From Terriglobia bacterium (lineage in GTDB: Bacteria > Acidobacteriota > Terriglobia > Terriglobales > Acidobacteriaceae): DNA of 64,000 bases. Numbering within the stretch: position 1 is the first letter of the stretch; every line of letters begins with the position of its first letter. The DNA is taken from assembly GCA_020072645.1 (NCBI GenBank), contig JAIQGK010000016.1:62001-126000 (forward strand), given 5' to 3'. A model generated the notes under the pieces. It was not told where the DNA came from. It was given only the letters and a program-made list of their open reading frames with translations, and ran no database searches. This document shows, piece after piece, positions 1 to 8,481 of this stretch. Position numbers and translations under genes: made by a program.

Positions 1-1
1 C

Positions 2-154
2 GCCGGGATATTTGAGCACTACTCGTTTCTGCTGCAGAGTATTGTCGATGATCCCGGACAGCAGCTTGCGCGACTCCCGCTATGCAACCGCTGGCGGGAA
101 GGCGATTGGAAATCAGTGCAATGTCGTGATCACGCGCAGAAGCTTCCCGCTTGA
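2..154 (+). pseudogene. Tail of an NRPS condensation domain, cut by the window edge
   Basis: Reading frame 2 on the plus strand runs open from the window edge to a TGA at 152-154. Its first 26 or so residues (FEHYSFLLQSIVDDPGQQLA and the LPL that follows) match the usual end of an NRPS condensation domain, where a helix ends in 'DP...L..LPL'. The rest, after LPLCNRW, does not continue into an adenylation domain and stops within 25 codons. It is therefore either the end of a protein that begins left of the window or the eroded remnant of an NRPS module. It suggests that the biosynthetic cluster extends, or once extended, further left. Only about 50 codons are visible. Confidence 0.4.
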
Positions 155-362
155 GATTGGTCTCATAATGGTCGTAAGCTGTTGAGCGATTCGATTCAGG
201 CCGAAAGCCGACCTGCTTCGTCCCAACCCGGCTCATCAGGAGCGAACGCCAGCTTCCCAGCAGCACGAAATAAGATGCCAAAATCGTAATCGGGCGAGAG
301 TCTTAGAGTACAACTTATGCGGCGGATGCGCTTATGCGCTGGTTCATGATGGTGAAGTATTC
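155..362. other. Non-coding gap, possible NRPS debris
   Basis: No open gene is seen here. The minus strand around 190-290 gives a short stretch (ILASYFVLLGSW) that loosely resembles the middle of a condensation domain, but stops interrupt it on both sides. It may be decayed NRPS sequence. Confidence 0.25.
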
Positions 363-677
363 CTAACCTGAAGCGGGCTTCTGTTGGCGGACGCTCTCAA
401 TGAGCACCGCGTGCTGGCTGATAGTAGGTTTCGAGAGAACTTCGGCGAGTGGAAGCTCGACCCCGAATTCACCAGCGATCCGGACAATGAGCTGTATGAC
501 CAGCAGGGAATGTGTGCCGCCAAGATCGGCTAGGCTATCGTTAATTCCAACGGTATCAACATCCAGTTTTAAAGTCTCAGCCCATATTACGGCCAGCGAT
601 TGTTCAACCTGATTGCGCGGCGCGCAATACGGAACGCGCCTGGTAGAGGGAGTAGCTGTGCTGATGGTATTGCTCAT
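363..677 (-). CDS. Stand-alone acyl/peptidyl carrier protein
   Basis: A 104-residue carrier protein (PP-binding fold) that would carry an acyl or aminoacyl group on a phosphopantetheine arm. The core from about residue 27 to 97 has the usual carrier pattern: 'VEQSLAVIWAETL', then 'VGINDSLADLGG', the serine, and 'LPLAEVLSKPTIS'. The attachment motif reads LGGTHSL, one residue longer than the normal LGGHSL or LGGDSL. The ATG at 677 is chosen because GAGG lies just upstream; a longer frame exists to 758 but would overlap the preceding gene. It starts 5 bases after the stop of the fused reductase/hydrolase gene, so the two are almost certainly one operon. The N-terminal 25 residues are a Ser/Thr-rich linker. 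The fold is clear; whether the altered motif is still phosphopantetheinylated is not. Confidence 0.85.
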   Translation of the reverse strand: MSNTISTATPSTRRVPYCAPRNQVEQSLAVIWAETLKLDVDTVGINDSLADLGGTHSLLVIQLIVRIAGEFGVELPLAEVLSKPTISQHAVLIESVRQQKPASG

Positions 678-681
678 AACC

Positions 682-2685
682 TCATGCTCTTTTTGAGAAC
701 TCTCCGGCATAAGCCGCCTGTTGTACCGGAGGCAGCTTACCGGAATTTTCCAACTCACTGAAAAACTCTTGAATCAGCCCACAAACCCTGCCGGATTGCT
801 CATAAAGACAGTAGTGCGTGGCGCCCCTCATCTCCACATAGCGCGAAGAAGGCAGGCTCTGTGCAAGATGGCGCGAAAGCGCCGGGGAGGCAATCTGGTC
901 ATACTCTCCTCCAATCAACAGCACCGGCACCTCCACTTTTGGCGCTTTGGGACCAACATCGCAGGAATAAAACTCAAGTACCTGGCGGGCATAGTTGAGC
1001 GTGCTCAACTCCGACTCAAAAGGTTTAAGCACCTCGGTCTGCAAGTCACGGCTCTTCAGCAATAGCACACGCGATGCCAGTTCTTTCCCATCCATCTCAG
1101 ATGGCGAAGGTATTTCAGAATCCACCGCGCTTTGCAGCAGTGCATTGCGGATGACAGAAGCCATAGTGGGGGAGCTATCGAGCGCGCGGAACAATCCTTC
1201 TAAATTATTCTCATATTCCGAAATGAGCGTACTCGGCGTAGTCGGGCATTTGTACGCCCCATTGAGAAGGACCATGGAAGCAACAGCTTCAGGCCGGCGC
1301 AGATAAAATTCAATCGCTACCTTCGGACCGGTACACCATGCAATCAGATGACAACTCTCTATGCCTTCATGGGAAAGAATGGCGTTGAGATCGTTTACCT
1401 GGTCAGCAATGGAGAAAGGATGAGGAGCGGAGCCGGTCCCCCTTGGCTCCCAGATGACAACTTTGTGCTCTTGCGAGAGCTCGCTCATGAGTCTGGACCA
1501 ATAGCGCAATCCCTGTCCCAGAGCGTTGATCATAACCACCGGAGTGCCATGGAAACCCGCCGTGAAGTAAGTCAGCTCGCCTTCATTGACATGCACAGTC
1601 GTGGGGCGCAATTCTGCGGACAACGCCGCGGCGCGCGCCAGGTCGCGGTCCATCTCCGCCGCTTGACGGCGTCGTATCTTCCTTAATTCCGCGATGGCAA
1701 ACTTCTCTTCCATAAAGCGGCTTTCCAGGGAGACGCATTCGCAGTCTTTCCGGAGCGGGCTTTCGGACGACGGCGCAAAGAACCTGCTGAGAGCTGCGAC
1801 CCGTTCGGCAAATAGCCGGTCAATGGCGTTCAGTTCATCCGGGTCATCCACGCTCATCAGATTGAGCTCATATGCTATGCCTGCCCATTCACATAATTGA
1901 TCGAAGGAAATATTTTTACGACTTGCAATCCGGTACGTTCGCCCGGTCGCACCTTCATCTGAGGAGATCCTCAATAACGTTCTTGCCACTTCCCGGACGT
2001 GTATCAGGTTCAAATGAGAATTGGCTGGCGCCGGGCAGCGAAGTGACTGGTATTCGAAATAGTCAAGATAACGTTCCTCAATTTCCCTTTTTAGCTGGTT
2101 AAGCTCCGCCAGAAAAAGAAGGAAAGGATGGCCTGTGGGCATCCGGGAGGATAGATACTCTCCCACAATCAATGGAATATGGAACAGTCTGAAGGGAAGC
2201 TGGCTGGACTGGAATTGTGCAGCCCGGGAACTTTCAAAATCATTCTGCTCTCCACGCCCCTGGTCCACAAATTGATTGTTCACAGCGCAAGGCGCGACAT
2301 AATTGAAATACTTAATAGGGGAGCTGCGCAAGGCTGACAGCAAACGAGCCAGGTGAGATTGCGCGTCTGGCCCGATGCGTGCAGACCGGACGGCAGGGGT
2401 AAACCAAACTTGTTGCGCGTCAAATTCCCTGATGGTCCGGGCCATGTCTGCCGGATCATCTGACTCGGCTGCAGTCACAATGAGATTGCCACAAGCTGCT
2501 TCGGCGGGCTCCTTCTGCATGGTTTCCTGCAGAATGCCACATACAAAATGCTGTATCTCTTCCTTGAGATGCGAATCTTCGCGCTTCAAGAGGATGCAGA
2601 CGGAGGTCGATGGTTGCAGCAGCGACTCTGCCGCCATGTAACTGTCGAGAATGAAATCTGACCCGGCAAAGAGAAGTCTCGGCAT
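682..2685 (-). CDS. Degenerate NAD(P)-reductase-like domain fused to alpha/beta hydrolase with Cys nucleophile
   Basis: A 667-residue two-part protein. Residues 1 to about 290 resemble the extended short-chain dehydrogenase/thioester reductase (male-sterility) fold: an opening 'LLFAG', a 'YFNYVAP' strand, and a 'LNLIHVREVARTLL' stretch like the substrate-side part of NRPS R domains. The glycine-rich NAD motif is not intact, so catalysis there is doubtful. Residues 370-660 are an alpha/beta hydrolase: oxyanion-side 'INALGQGLRYW', nucleophile elbow A-W-C451-T-G, acid in 'GGEYDQIASP', histidine in 'GATHYCLYE'. The nucleophile is Cys instead of the usual Ser, as in some acyl-transferring thioesterases. 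The ATG at 2685 has GGAG six bases upstream; an earlier in-frame GTG at 2697 is less likely. With no thioesterase on the NRPS proteins, this protein is a candidate for product release or transfer. The role is inferred. Confidence 0.7.
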   Translation of the reverse strand: MPRLLFAGSDFILDSYMAAESLLQPSTSVCILLKREDSHLKEEIQHFVCGILQETMQKEPAEAACGNLIVTAAESDDPADMARTIREFDAQQVWFTPAVRSARIGPDAQSHLARLLSALRSSPIKYFNYVAPCAVNNQFVDQGRGEQNDFESSRAAQFQSSQLPFRLFHIPLIVGEYLSSRMPTGHPFLLFLAELNQLKREIEERYLDYFEYQSLRCPAPANSHLNLIHVREVARTLLRISSDEGATGRTYRIASRKNISFDQLCEWAGIAYELNLMSVDDPDELNAIDRLFAERVAALSRFFAPSSESPLRKDCECVSLESRFMEEKFAIAELRKIRRRQAAEMDRDLARAAALSAELRPTTVHVNEGELTYFTAGFHGTPVVMINALGQGLRYWSRLMSELSQEHKVVIWEPRGTGSAPHPFSIADQVNDLNAILSHEGIESCHLIAWCTGPKVAIEFYLRRPEAVASMVLLNGAYKCPTTPSTLISEYENNLEGLFRALDSSPTMASVIRNALLQSAVDSEIPSPSEMDGKELASRVLLLKSRDLQTEVLKPFESELSTLNYARQVLEFYSCDVGPKAPKVEVPVLLIGGEYDQIASPALSRHLAQSLPSSRYVEMRGATHYCLYEQSGRVCGLIQEFFSELENSGKLPPVQQAAYAGEFSKRA

Positions 2686-2797
2686 TACACGCTCCACCCA
2701 CGCATCACAGCGGGCCGCCCAGCAGTATGAAAGGCAGGCTGGCCATGCGCAATACAGGGTTTCTGGAATTTAACTTCCGTAGCGAGTAACCACCCGT

Positions 2798-2822
2798 GGG
2801 TTAAACTGCAGATGGTTAACCC
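2798..2822. promoter_or_regulatory. Inverted repeat in the divergent promoter region
   Basis: GGGTTAA and TTAACCC are separated by 11 bases, about 110 bases upstream of the minus-strand hydrolase/carrier pair. The AT-rich 2686-3106 gap holds no gene and must contain the divergent promoters. This repeat could be an operator for the minus-strand genes; no regulator is known. Confidence 0.35.
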
Positions 2823-3019
2823 GTTCTAATGCTACTTACGTTCAAGCTTGATTATCAGGCTTGAGATCCGGTCCCTAGTATAAATACAGTTTTATCCAGT
2901 CAACGCTCGAAAGCCAAATTCAGTTTATATTAAGATCAGAACAACAGGATACTTACTGTGAAATGTTTAGTATTTTTGTGTTATTACATGGATTGAAAAT
3001 CCGAACAGACAACTATCGT

Positions 3020-3055
3020 GTTCCATAATGGAACTATTATTCCCGAAATGGGAAT
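3020..3055. promoter_or_regulatory. Double palindromic operator upstream of the FAAL-NRPS operon
   Basis: Two palindromes lie 4 bases apart: GTTCCA-TAA-TGGAAC at 3020-3034 and ATTCCC-GAAAT-GGGAAT at 3039-3055. Their centres are 20 bases apart, about two helical turns, and they sit 50-85 bases before the FAAL start. The first palindrome recurs with only its 3-base spacer changed at 18996-19010, at the other divergent region of the cluster. Paired dyads with this spacing are typical of activator or repressor dimers. No convincing -24/-12 (sigma-54) element is seen downstream, so the class of regulator is open. Confidence 0.6.
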
Positions 3056-3106
3056 TTCTTAGGTTATTGGAATAGTTTAAACTTACTAACGTGCGTAAGA
3101 ATTCAT

Positions 3107-5182
3107 ATGAGTGTCCTTGCAGGCAAAGATCTTCCATTCCATAACATCAGAAGCATTGTTGATCTATTGCGTCTGCGAGCGGAAGAGCAGCCGGAAGCCC
3201 TGGCGTACCGATTTCTCGCTTCTGGAGACGCGCAGGGGCCAACAGAAGAATGGAATTATGCTCATCTGGAGCGGTATGCCCGAAGTATAGCCGCCCATCT
3301 CCAGGCACTGGACGCAGTTCCCGGCGACCGCGCTCTGCTCCTTTACCCCGCAGGTCTGGAATTCATTGCCGCATTTCTGGGAAGTCTTTATGCCGGTGTG
3401 ATTGCCGTTCCCGCATATCCGCACCGCACTCTTTCACGGCTTGAGGGAATCGCGAAGAACGCAGAATGCCGTTTTGTCCTTACGAATTCGGCATTTCTCA
3501 AGCTGAGCCGATCACTGGAGCAACAAGCTCCAGCATTGAGAGCTGCGCAGTGGGTAGCCACTTCAGAAATCCTGAATGAGCCTGCGCCGGAGTGGACGCG
3601 TCCCAGCATCAGCGAGGAGACGCTGGCCTTTCTGCAATATACCTCCGGCTCCACGGGACAACCCAAGGGCGTAATGGTGAGCCATGGGAATGTGCTCCAC
3701 AATGAATCCCTTATCCAGAGAGGCTTTGCTACCGATTCCGCCATGCACGTGGTAGGGTGGCTGCCCCTTTACCATGACATGGGACTGATTGGCAACGTAC
3801 TGCAGCCATTATTTGCCGGGGCTTCTTGTACTTTCATGTCGCCAATGGCGTTCCTGCAGCGTCCTCTCCGCTGGCTGCGCGCAGTTTCGCAATTTCGCGG
3901 CACGGTGAGCGGAGGGCCCAATTTTGCTTTTGACTTGTGCGTGAGCAAGCTCGGTCCCGGCGAGCATCTGGACCTGAGCTCATGGAAAACCGCCTTTAAC
4001 GGATCGGAGCCGGTCCGCAAAGACACTTTGGATCGGTTCACGTCGGCCTTTGCGCCGTTCGGGTTCCGGCGAGAAGCATTTCTCTCCTGCTATGGATTGG
4101 CTGAGGCAACGCTTTTCGTCAGCGGAACAAGGCCCGGCGCGTCGCCGGAATCCAGGGCCTATGCCGCGGAAACCCTGGAGCGGAACCGGGCTGTTGAAAC
4201 TCCAGCCGCCGGAACCGGCAGCCGAACCCTGGTTTGTGCCGGAGAAAGCCAGCTGGAGATAAGCGTGCTGATTGTCGATCCGCAAAGCAGAGAGCGATGC
4301 GATGACGGAGAGATTGGCGAGATCTGGATTTCCGGCCCCAGCGTGGCCAAAGGCTACTGGAACCAGCCCGAGCAGACTTGTGACATTTTTGCGGCCCGTC
4401 TTGCCCATAGTGATGGAGATCGTTCATACCTGCGTACCGGCGATCTTGGGTTTATGGTGGGCGGCCAGCTTTTTGTGACGGGCCGTCTCAAGGACCTGAT
4501 TATCCTACAGGGCAGGAATTTCTATCCGCAGGATATTGAACTGACGGCGCAGATGGCCCACTCCGCTGTGAAGTCAGGCGCCTGCGTTGCCTTTTCCTCG
4601 GAATCCGGTGAGGAAGAAAGATTGATTGTTTTGGCCGAGGTCAGTCCGCAACACCCGGACCGACAACAGATTGTGCAGGCCATCCGCGCCGCCATTTTAG
4701 ACGAGTACGGCGTGCCTGTTCACATTGTAGGTCTTCTGCCGCCTCGTACAATTCCCAAAACCTCCAGCGGAAAGCTCCAGCGGCGCGGCTGTCAGAAAAG
4801 TTTTATCGCGGGCGAGCTGCCGGTTCTGGCGATTTCCTCCCTGGAACAACAAACTGTAACCCCGGTGGCGTACGTAGCGCCCAAGACCGAACTCGAGCAG
4901 CAGCTGGCGGCGATCTGGAGGCGCACCTTGGCGCTGGAGCGGGTGGGCATTGAAGACGATTTTTTCCAGATCGGGGGGCACTCAGTGCTGGCAACCCAGA
5001 TGCTGGCACAGGTCAGCGATGAAATAGGCGTGGAATTGCCCATTCGCCAACTGTTTGAAGCGCCAACCATCAAAAGGCTCGCGGAGATCATTACTAATTC
5101 CGGAGCCGCTACAGGATTGGGTAAGAAAAGCATTTCTCCAATCAAACGGCTGGCCCGTCCGGCAGCGGCATTGCGCGATTAG
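3107..5182 (+). CDS. Fatty acyl-AMP ligase with C-terminal carrier domain (FAAL-ACP)
   Basis: A 691-residue loading protein that would adenylate a free fatty acid with ATP and pass it to its own carrier domain, starting a lipopeptide. Residues 10-575 are an acyl-AMP ligase: P-loop-like 'YTSGSTGQPKGV', 'GWLPLYHDMGLIGN' and 'GGPNFAFDLC', all typical of FAALs rather than CoA ligases; the 'RTGDLGF' hinge region; and the C-terminal lysine in 'PKTSSGKLQRR'. Residues 590-665 are a carrier domain with 'DDFFQIGGHS' and attachment serine S626. It is first in a plus-strand operon; the NRPS starts 26 bases after its stop. Spacing upstream of the ATG shows only a weak ribosome site. Function of both domains is well supported; the chain length used is unknown. 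Confidence 0.9.
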   Translation: MSVLAGKDLPFHNIRSIVDLLRLRAEEQPEALAYRFLASGDAQGPTEEWNYAHLERYARSIAAHLQALDAVPGDRALLLYPAGLEFIAAFLGSLYAGVIAVPAYPHRTLSRLEGIAKNAECRFVLTNSAFLKLSRSLEQQAPALRAAQWVATSEILNEPAPEWTRPSISEETLAFLQYTSGSTGQPKGVMVSHGNVLHNESLIQRGFATDSAMHVVGWLPLYHDMGLIGNVLQPLFAGASCTFMSPMAFLQRPLRWLRAVSQFRGTVSGGPNFAFDLCVSKLGPGEHLDLSSWKTAFNGSEPVRKDTLDRFTSAFAPFGFRREAFLSCYGLAEATLFVSGTRPGASPESRAYAAETLERNRAVETPAAGTGSRTLVCAGESQLEISVLIVDPQSRERCDDGEIGEIWISGPSVAKGYWNQPEQTCDIFAARLAHSDGDRSYLRTGDLGFMVGGQLFVTGRLKDLIILQGRNFYPQDIELTAQMAHSAVKSGACVAFSSESGEEERLIVLAEVSPQHPDRQQIVQAIRAAILDEYGVPVHIVGLLPPRTIPKTSSGKLQRRGCQKSFIAGELPVLAISSLEQQTVTPVAYVAPKTELEQQLAAIWRRTLALERVGIEDDFFQIGGHSVLATQMLAQVSDEIGVELPIRQLFEAPTIKRLAEIITNSGAATGLGKKSISPIKRLARPAAALRD

Positions 5183-5208
5183 ATGATTCCTGTTCCAGGA
5201 GATTAGCC

Positions 5209-8200
5209 ATGGCAACCACTTCTACTTCCAATTCGTTAGCGCATGCTCCGCAGGAATCATCCCAAAGCTTTGCGTTTCCGGCTTCTTTTGCGCAACGCCG
5301 CTTGTGGTTTCTGGACCAGCTTGTTCCTGGTGATGTGTCTTATAACGTTTCGGGGGCGGTAGAAATTGAAGGTGAGATCAATACAGAAGCGCTGAAAAAA
5401 AGCCTGCAGGAGATCGTGCGCCGCCATGAATCTCTGCGAACGCTCTTTCGCGGCGAGCAGGGCGAATCGCAGCAGGTGATTTATGCGGACATGCCTCTGA
5501 GCATCGAAGTTGTGGACCTGCAGTCACTGCCAGAGCAGGAGCGGGCGACCAAAGCCGAACAACTCGCGCGGGAGAAAGCCAATGCTCCCTTTGATCTTAA
5601 GCGCGGACCGCTGTTCCGTGTGAGCCTGTTGCAGCTGGGAGAACAACATTACTGGCTGGTAGTGATGATGCACCACATCATTTCCGACGGCTGGTCGGTG
5701 GGCGTCCTGGTGCGCGAACTGGTTGACTTATATAGTGCGTTTGCGCAGGACATGCCGTCGCCATTGCCGGAATTGCCAATCCAGTACGTGGACTACACGG
5801 CCTGGCAGCAGGAGCAGTTGAGCGGTGAACGCCTGCAGGCCGAGGTTGACTACTGGAAGAATCAGCTGGAGGGATCTACCACACTGGAAATTGTGACAGA
5901 TCATCCCCGGGGCGCGCGCACGGCCAATAAGGGGGCGACGGAGAGAGTACAGATTGAGCCGGAACTGGCCCGGGACGTGAAGCTATTTGCCCAGGAGCAC
6001 GGCGCTACCTTGTACATGGTGCTGCTTGCAGCTTTTCAAACTCTTCTGCACAGGTACAGCGGGCAGACGGAGGTCCTTGTGGGCTCGCCGATCGCCGGAC
6101 GCACTCAGAAAGAGGCGCAACTGCTGATCGGATTTTTCGTCAACACTCTGGTGATGAAGGCGAATTTCGATCCCGGGATTACCTTTCGCCAGTTGCTCCG
6201 GCAGGTGAAAGAGACGACCCTCGGTGCCTATGCGCACCAGGAGCTGCCGTTCGAAAAGCTGGTGGAAGAACTCTCGCCAGACCGCAATTCAGGCAGAACG
6301 CCGTTTTTCCAGGCGGTGTTCGCCTTCCAGAATGCTCCCATGCCGGAACTGGAACTGGGCTCGGCCAAGCTTCGCATGCTTGAGCTGCCGAATGATACCG
6401 CCAAGTTTGAGATGACGATAGTGATGCAGGAGTTCGGCAACCTCATCAGGGGATCGCTGGAGTACAGCACGGATCTATATGAGGCGGCAACCATCTCCGC
6501 GCTATTGCGCCGCTACGTTTTCCTGCTGGAATCGCTGGTGCATGATCCGGACCGGCCGGTTTCGCAAGCGCCGCTGGTGGATGAGGAAGAGCGCTCCCGC
6601 CTGGCGCAGGGTTGGCGCTCAAAGGTCACGCGCACGCCTCTGGCCGCGCAGAAAACATGGGCTGAACTGATTGCCGAACATGCCCGCGACGAGAAGAAAG
6701 TTGCTCTGATCATTGGCGAAAACCAGATCACTTACCGGGACCTGAATCAGCGAGCTGGTGAAATTGCGGGGCAGTTGCAAGCCGGAGGAGTTCAGCCGGG
6801 CGCACGGGTGGCGGTTTGTACCGGCCAGACGGGGGAGATGGCCCTGGCGTTGTTAGGTGTTTTCAAAGCCGGAGCTGTGGCGGTGCCGGTGGATACTGAC
6901 GGGCCGACTGCGCGCATGGAATCAATCCTCAAAGATGCTGAGGCAGGCTGGGCGTTAACGGAAGGAAAGTTTGAGCCACAGCTTCGCCAGGCTGGACTGA
7001 AATGCATTGTCATTGCGAGCGGCAGCCCATCAGCTTCAGCCACGGCGCCAATCGAATCCAGAATCTGCAAACCAGAAGAGCCGGCGCTGCTGGTTTATCA
7101 ATCCGGTGGTTCAGGCCGTCCGGAAGGTGTGGTGGTTCCCCATCGCGGCCTGTTGCCGCGGACCTTTGCCTTAGAAGCAAAAATTCTGCCTGCGGACCTG
7201 GTCGGCCTCTGGCCGCAGCTGGCAACGGAAGAAAATGGAATCCTTGAGGTACTGCATTGCCTAGGGACGGGTGCAACCATCGTGCAACTGGATGCGGATG
7301 GAACTCCGCGCAAATGGGCTTCCACTATACGCGAGCAGAAGGTCGACGTGCTCTTTGCCCGCGGTCCGGAAATAGAGCGGCTGGCCAGAGAGTTCGGCAC
7401 CACGCTGAAAAATGTCAGATTCATCGTGTGCACCGACCGGGGCGCGGACGTGGCCCGGCTGGGAGAGAACCTGAAAGGGGAGATGCTCGACAAGGTGTAC
7501 CTCACCTACGGTCTGAATGAGACCTGCGGCTGGTGCGCTTTATATCCTCTTTCGCAGCGTAAAAAGGGGATCGCGGAGTACCTTGCCGCCGGCGTAAAGC
7601 TGGAGTTGCTGGATGCGGACATGAACCCGCAGCCGGAAGGCATTGTGGGTGAAATCTTTATTGGCGGAGAACACCTGGCGCTTGGGTACAACAACCTGGG
7701 TGGACGCACGAAAGAGGTTTTTTTAAGCGATGAGTATTCCAGCGAACGCGGGGCCTGCGTTTTCCGCAGCGGTGACATGGGGTGGCACGCGAACGATGGA
7801 ACGTTGCGGATGTTCGAACGCCGCGACGGAAGAGCATGGATTGCCGGGGTCCGAGTGGAGCCCGCAGAAGTGGAAGCGGCGCTCAAGAGTTTTGATGGCT
7901 TGCAGGATGCAGCCGTCCTGATTGGACAGAACGGCGTGTCGGCGTTTCTTGTGGCCGGGGAAAAGGCACCTGAAACAGACAAATTGGAAGCCTGGTTATT
8001 ACAAAAGGTCCCCAAGATTATGTTGCCGCGTACGGTGCATCTGGTGGAGCGCATTCCGAGGCTTGGGGAAGCAGAAGTGGACCGCCTGAAGCTGAAGGTG
8101 CTGGCGAAGCAGTTGGAAAAGGCCCGGGATGCGGCCGCGCCCTATGCTCCGCCGGAAAGCGATATTGAGCGGAAGCTGGTGGCCATTCTGGAAAAGACCC

Positions 8201-8460
8201 TGGGACTGGAGCGGGTGGGCATTCATGACGACTTCTTCCGCATAGGAGGACACTCCCTTTTGGCTACCCAGGTAGTGGCTCAAATCAGCCATGAACTCGG
8301 GGTAGAATTGCCCTTGCGCCGGCTTTTTGAAGCGCCCACCGTGGCCCAGTTGGCCCAGGCGATTACCGAGCTTTCCCATGCGGAAGCGCAAGTGGAAGCC
8401 ATCCCCCAAATCAAAAGAATTGCGCGCGTTCCGGTACAGCAGCAAACAATAGCAAAGTGA
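5209..8460 (+). CDS. NRPS module C-A-T with degenerate adenylation domain
   Basis: A 1083-residue single-module synthetase. Residues 20-460 are a condensation domain with an intact active site H155-H-I-I-S-D-G161; its neighbour suggests it joins the fatty acyl group of the FAAL carrier to an amino acid. Residues 480-965 have the adenylation fold but have lost key residues: the A3 loop reads QSGGSGRPEG, with E639 where Lys is expected; the A5 region reads TYGLNETCG; A8 reads RRDGRAWIAGVRVE; and A10 reads PRLGEAEVDR, with E956 replacing the catalytic lysine. The domain is also short between A3 and A5. Residues 985-1060 are a carrier with 'IGGHS' and attachment serine S1016. AGGAG lies before the ATG. 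The carrier is probably loaded in trans by the stand-alone A-T protein at 15793-17673. No thioesterase follows. Confidence 0.92.
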   Translation: MATTSTSNSLAHAPQESSQSFAFPASFAQRRLWFLDQLVPGDVSYNVSGAVEIEGEINTEALKKSLQEIVRRHESLRTLFRGEQGESQQVIYADMPLSIEVVDLQSLPEQERATKAEQLAREKANAPFDLKRGPLFRVSLLQLGEQHYWLVVMMHHIISDGWSVGVLVRELVDLYSAFAQDMPSPLPELPIQYVDYTAWQQEQLSGERLQAEVDYWKNQLEGSTTLEIVTDHPRGARTANKGATERVQIEPELARDVKLFAQEHGATLYMVLLAAFQTLLHRYSGQTEVLVGSPIAGRTQKEAQLLIGFFVNTLVMKANFDPGITFRQLLRQVKETTLGAYAHQELPFEKLVEELSPDRNSGRTPFFQAVFAFQNAPMPELELGSAKLRMLELPNDTAKFEMTIVMQEFGNLIRGSLEYSTDLYEAATISALLRRYVFLLESLVHDPDRPVSQAPLVDEEERSRLAQGWRSKVTRTPLAAQKTWAELIAEHARDEKKVALIIGENQITYRDLNQRAGEIAGQLQAGGVQPGARVAVCTGQTGEMALALLGVFKAGAVAVPVDTDGPTARMESILKDAEAGWALTEGKFEPQLRQAGLKCIVIASGSPSASATAPIESRICKPEEPALLVYQSGGSGRPEGVVVPHRGLLPRTFALEAKILPADLVGLWPQLATEENGILEVLHCLGTGATIVQLDADGTPRKWASTIREQKVDVLFARGPEIERLAREFGTTLKNVRFIVCTDRGADVARLGENLKGEMLDKVYLTYGLNETCGWCALYPLSQRKKGIAEYLAAGVKLELLDADMNPQPEGIVGEIFIGGEHLALGYNNLGGRTKEVFLSDEYSSERGACVFRSGDMGWHANDGTLRMFERRDGRAWIAGVRVEPAEVEAALKSFDGLQDAAVLIGQNGVSAFLVAGEKAPETDKLEAWLLQKVPKIMLPRTVHLVERIPRLGEAEVDRLKLKVLAKQLEKARDAAAPYAPPESDIERKLVAILEKTLGLERVGIHDDFFRIGGHSLLATQVVAQISHELGVELPLRRLFEAPTVAQLAQAITELSHAEAQVEAIPQIKRIARVPVQQQTIAK

Positions 8461-8481
8461 TACACGGGAGAACATAAAAAG

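Noticed and set aside
3056-3106. A sigma-54 promoter before the FAAL gene
   Set aside because: The paired dyads suggested an enhancer-type regulator, but no TGGCAC-N5-TTGCA-like element is present.
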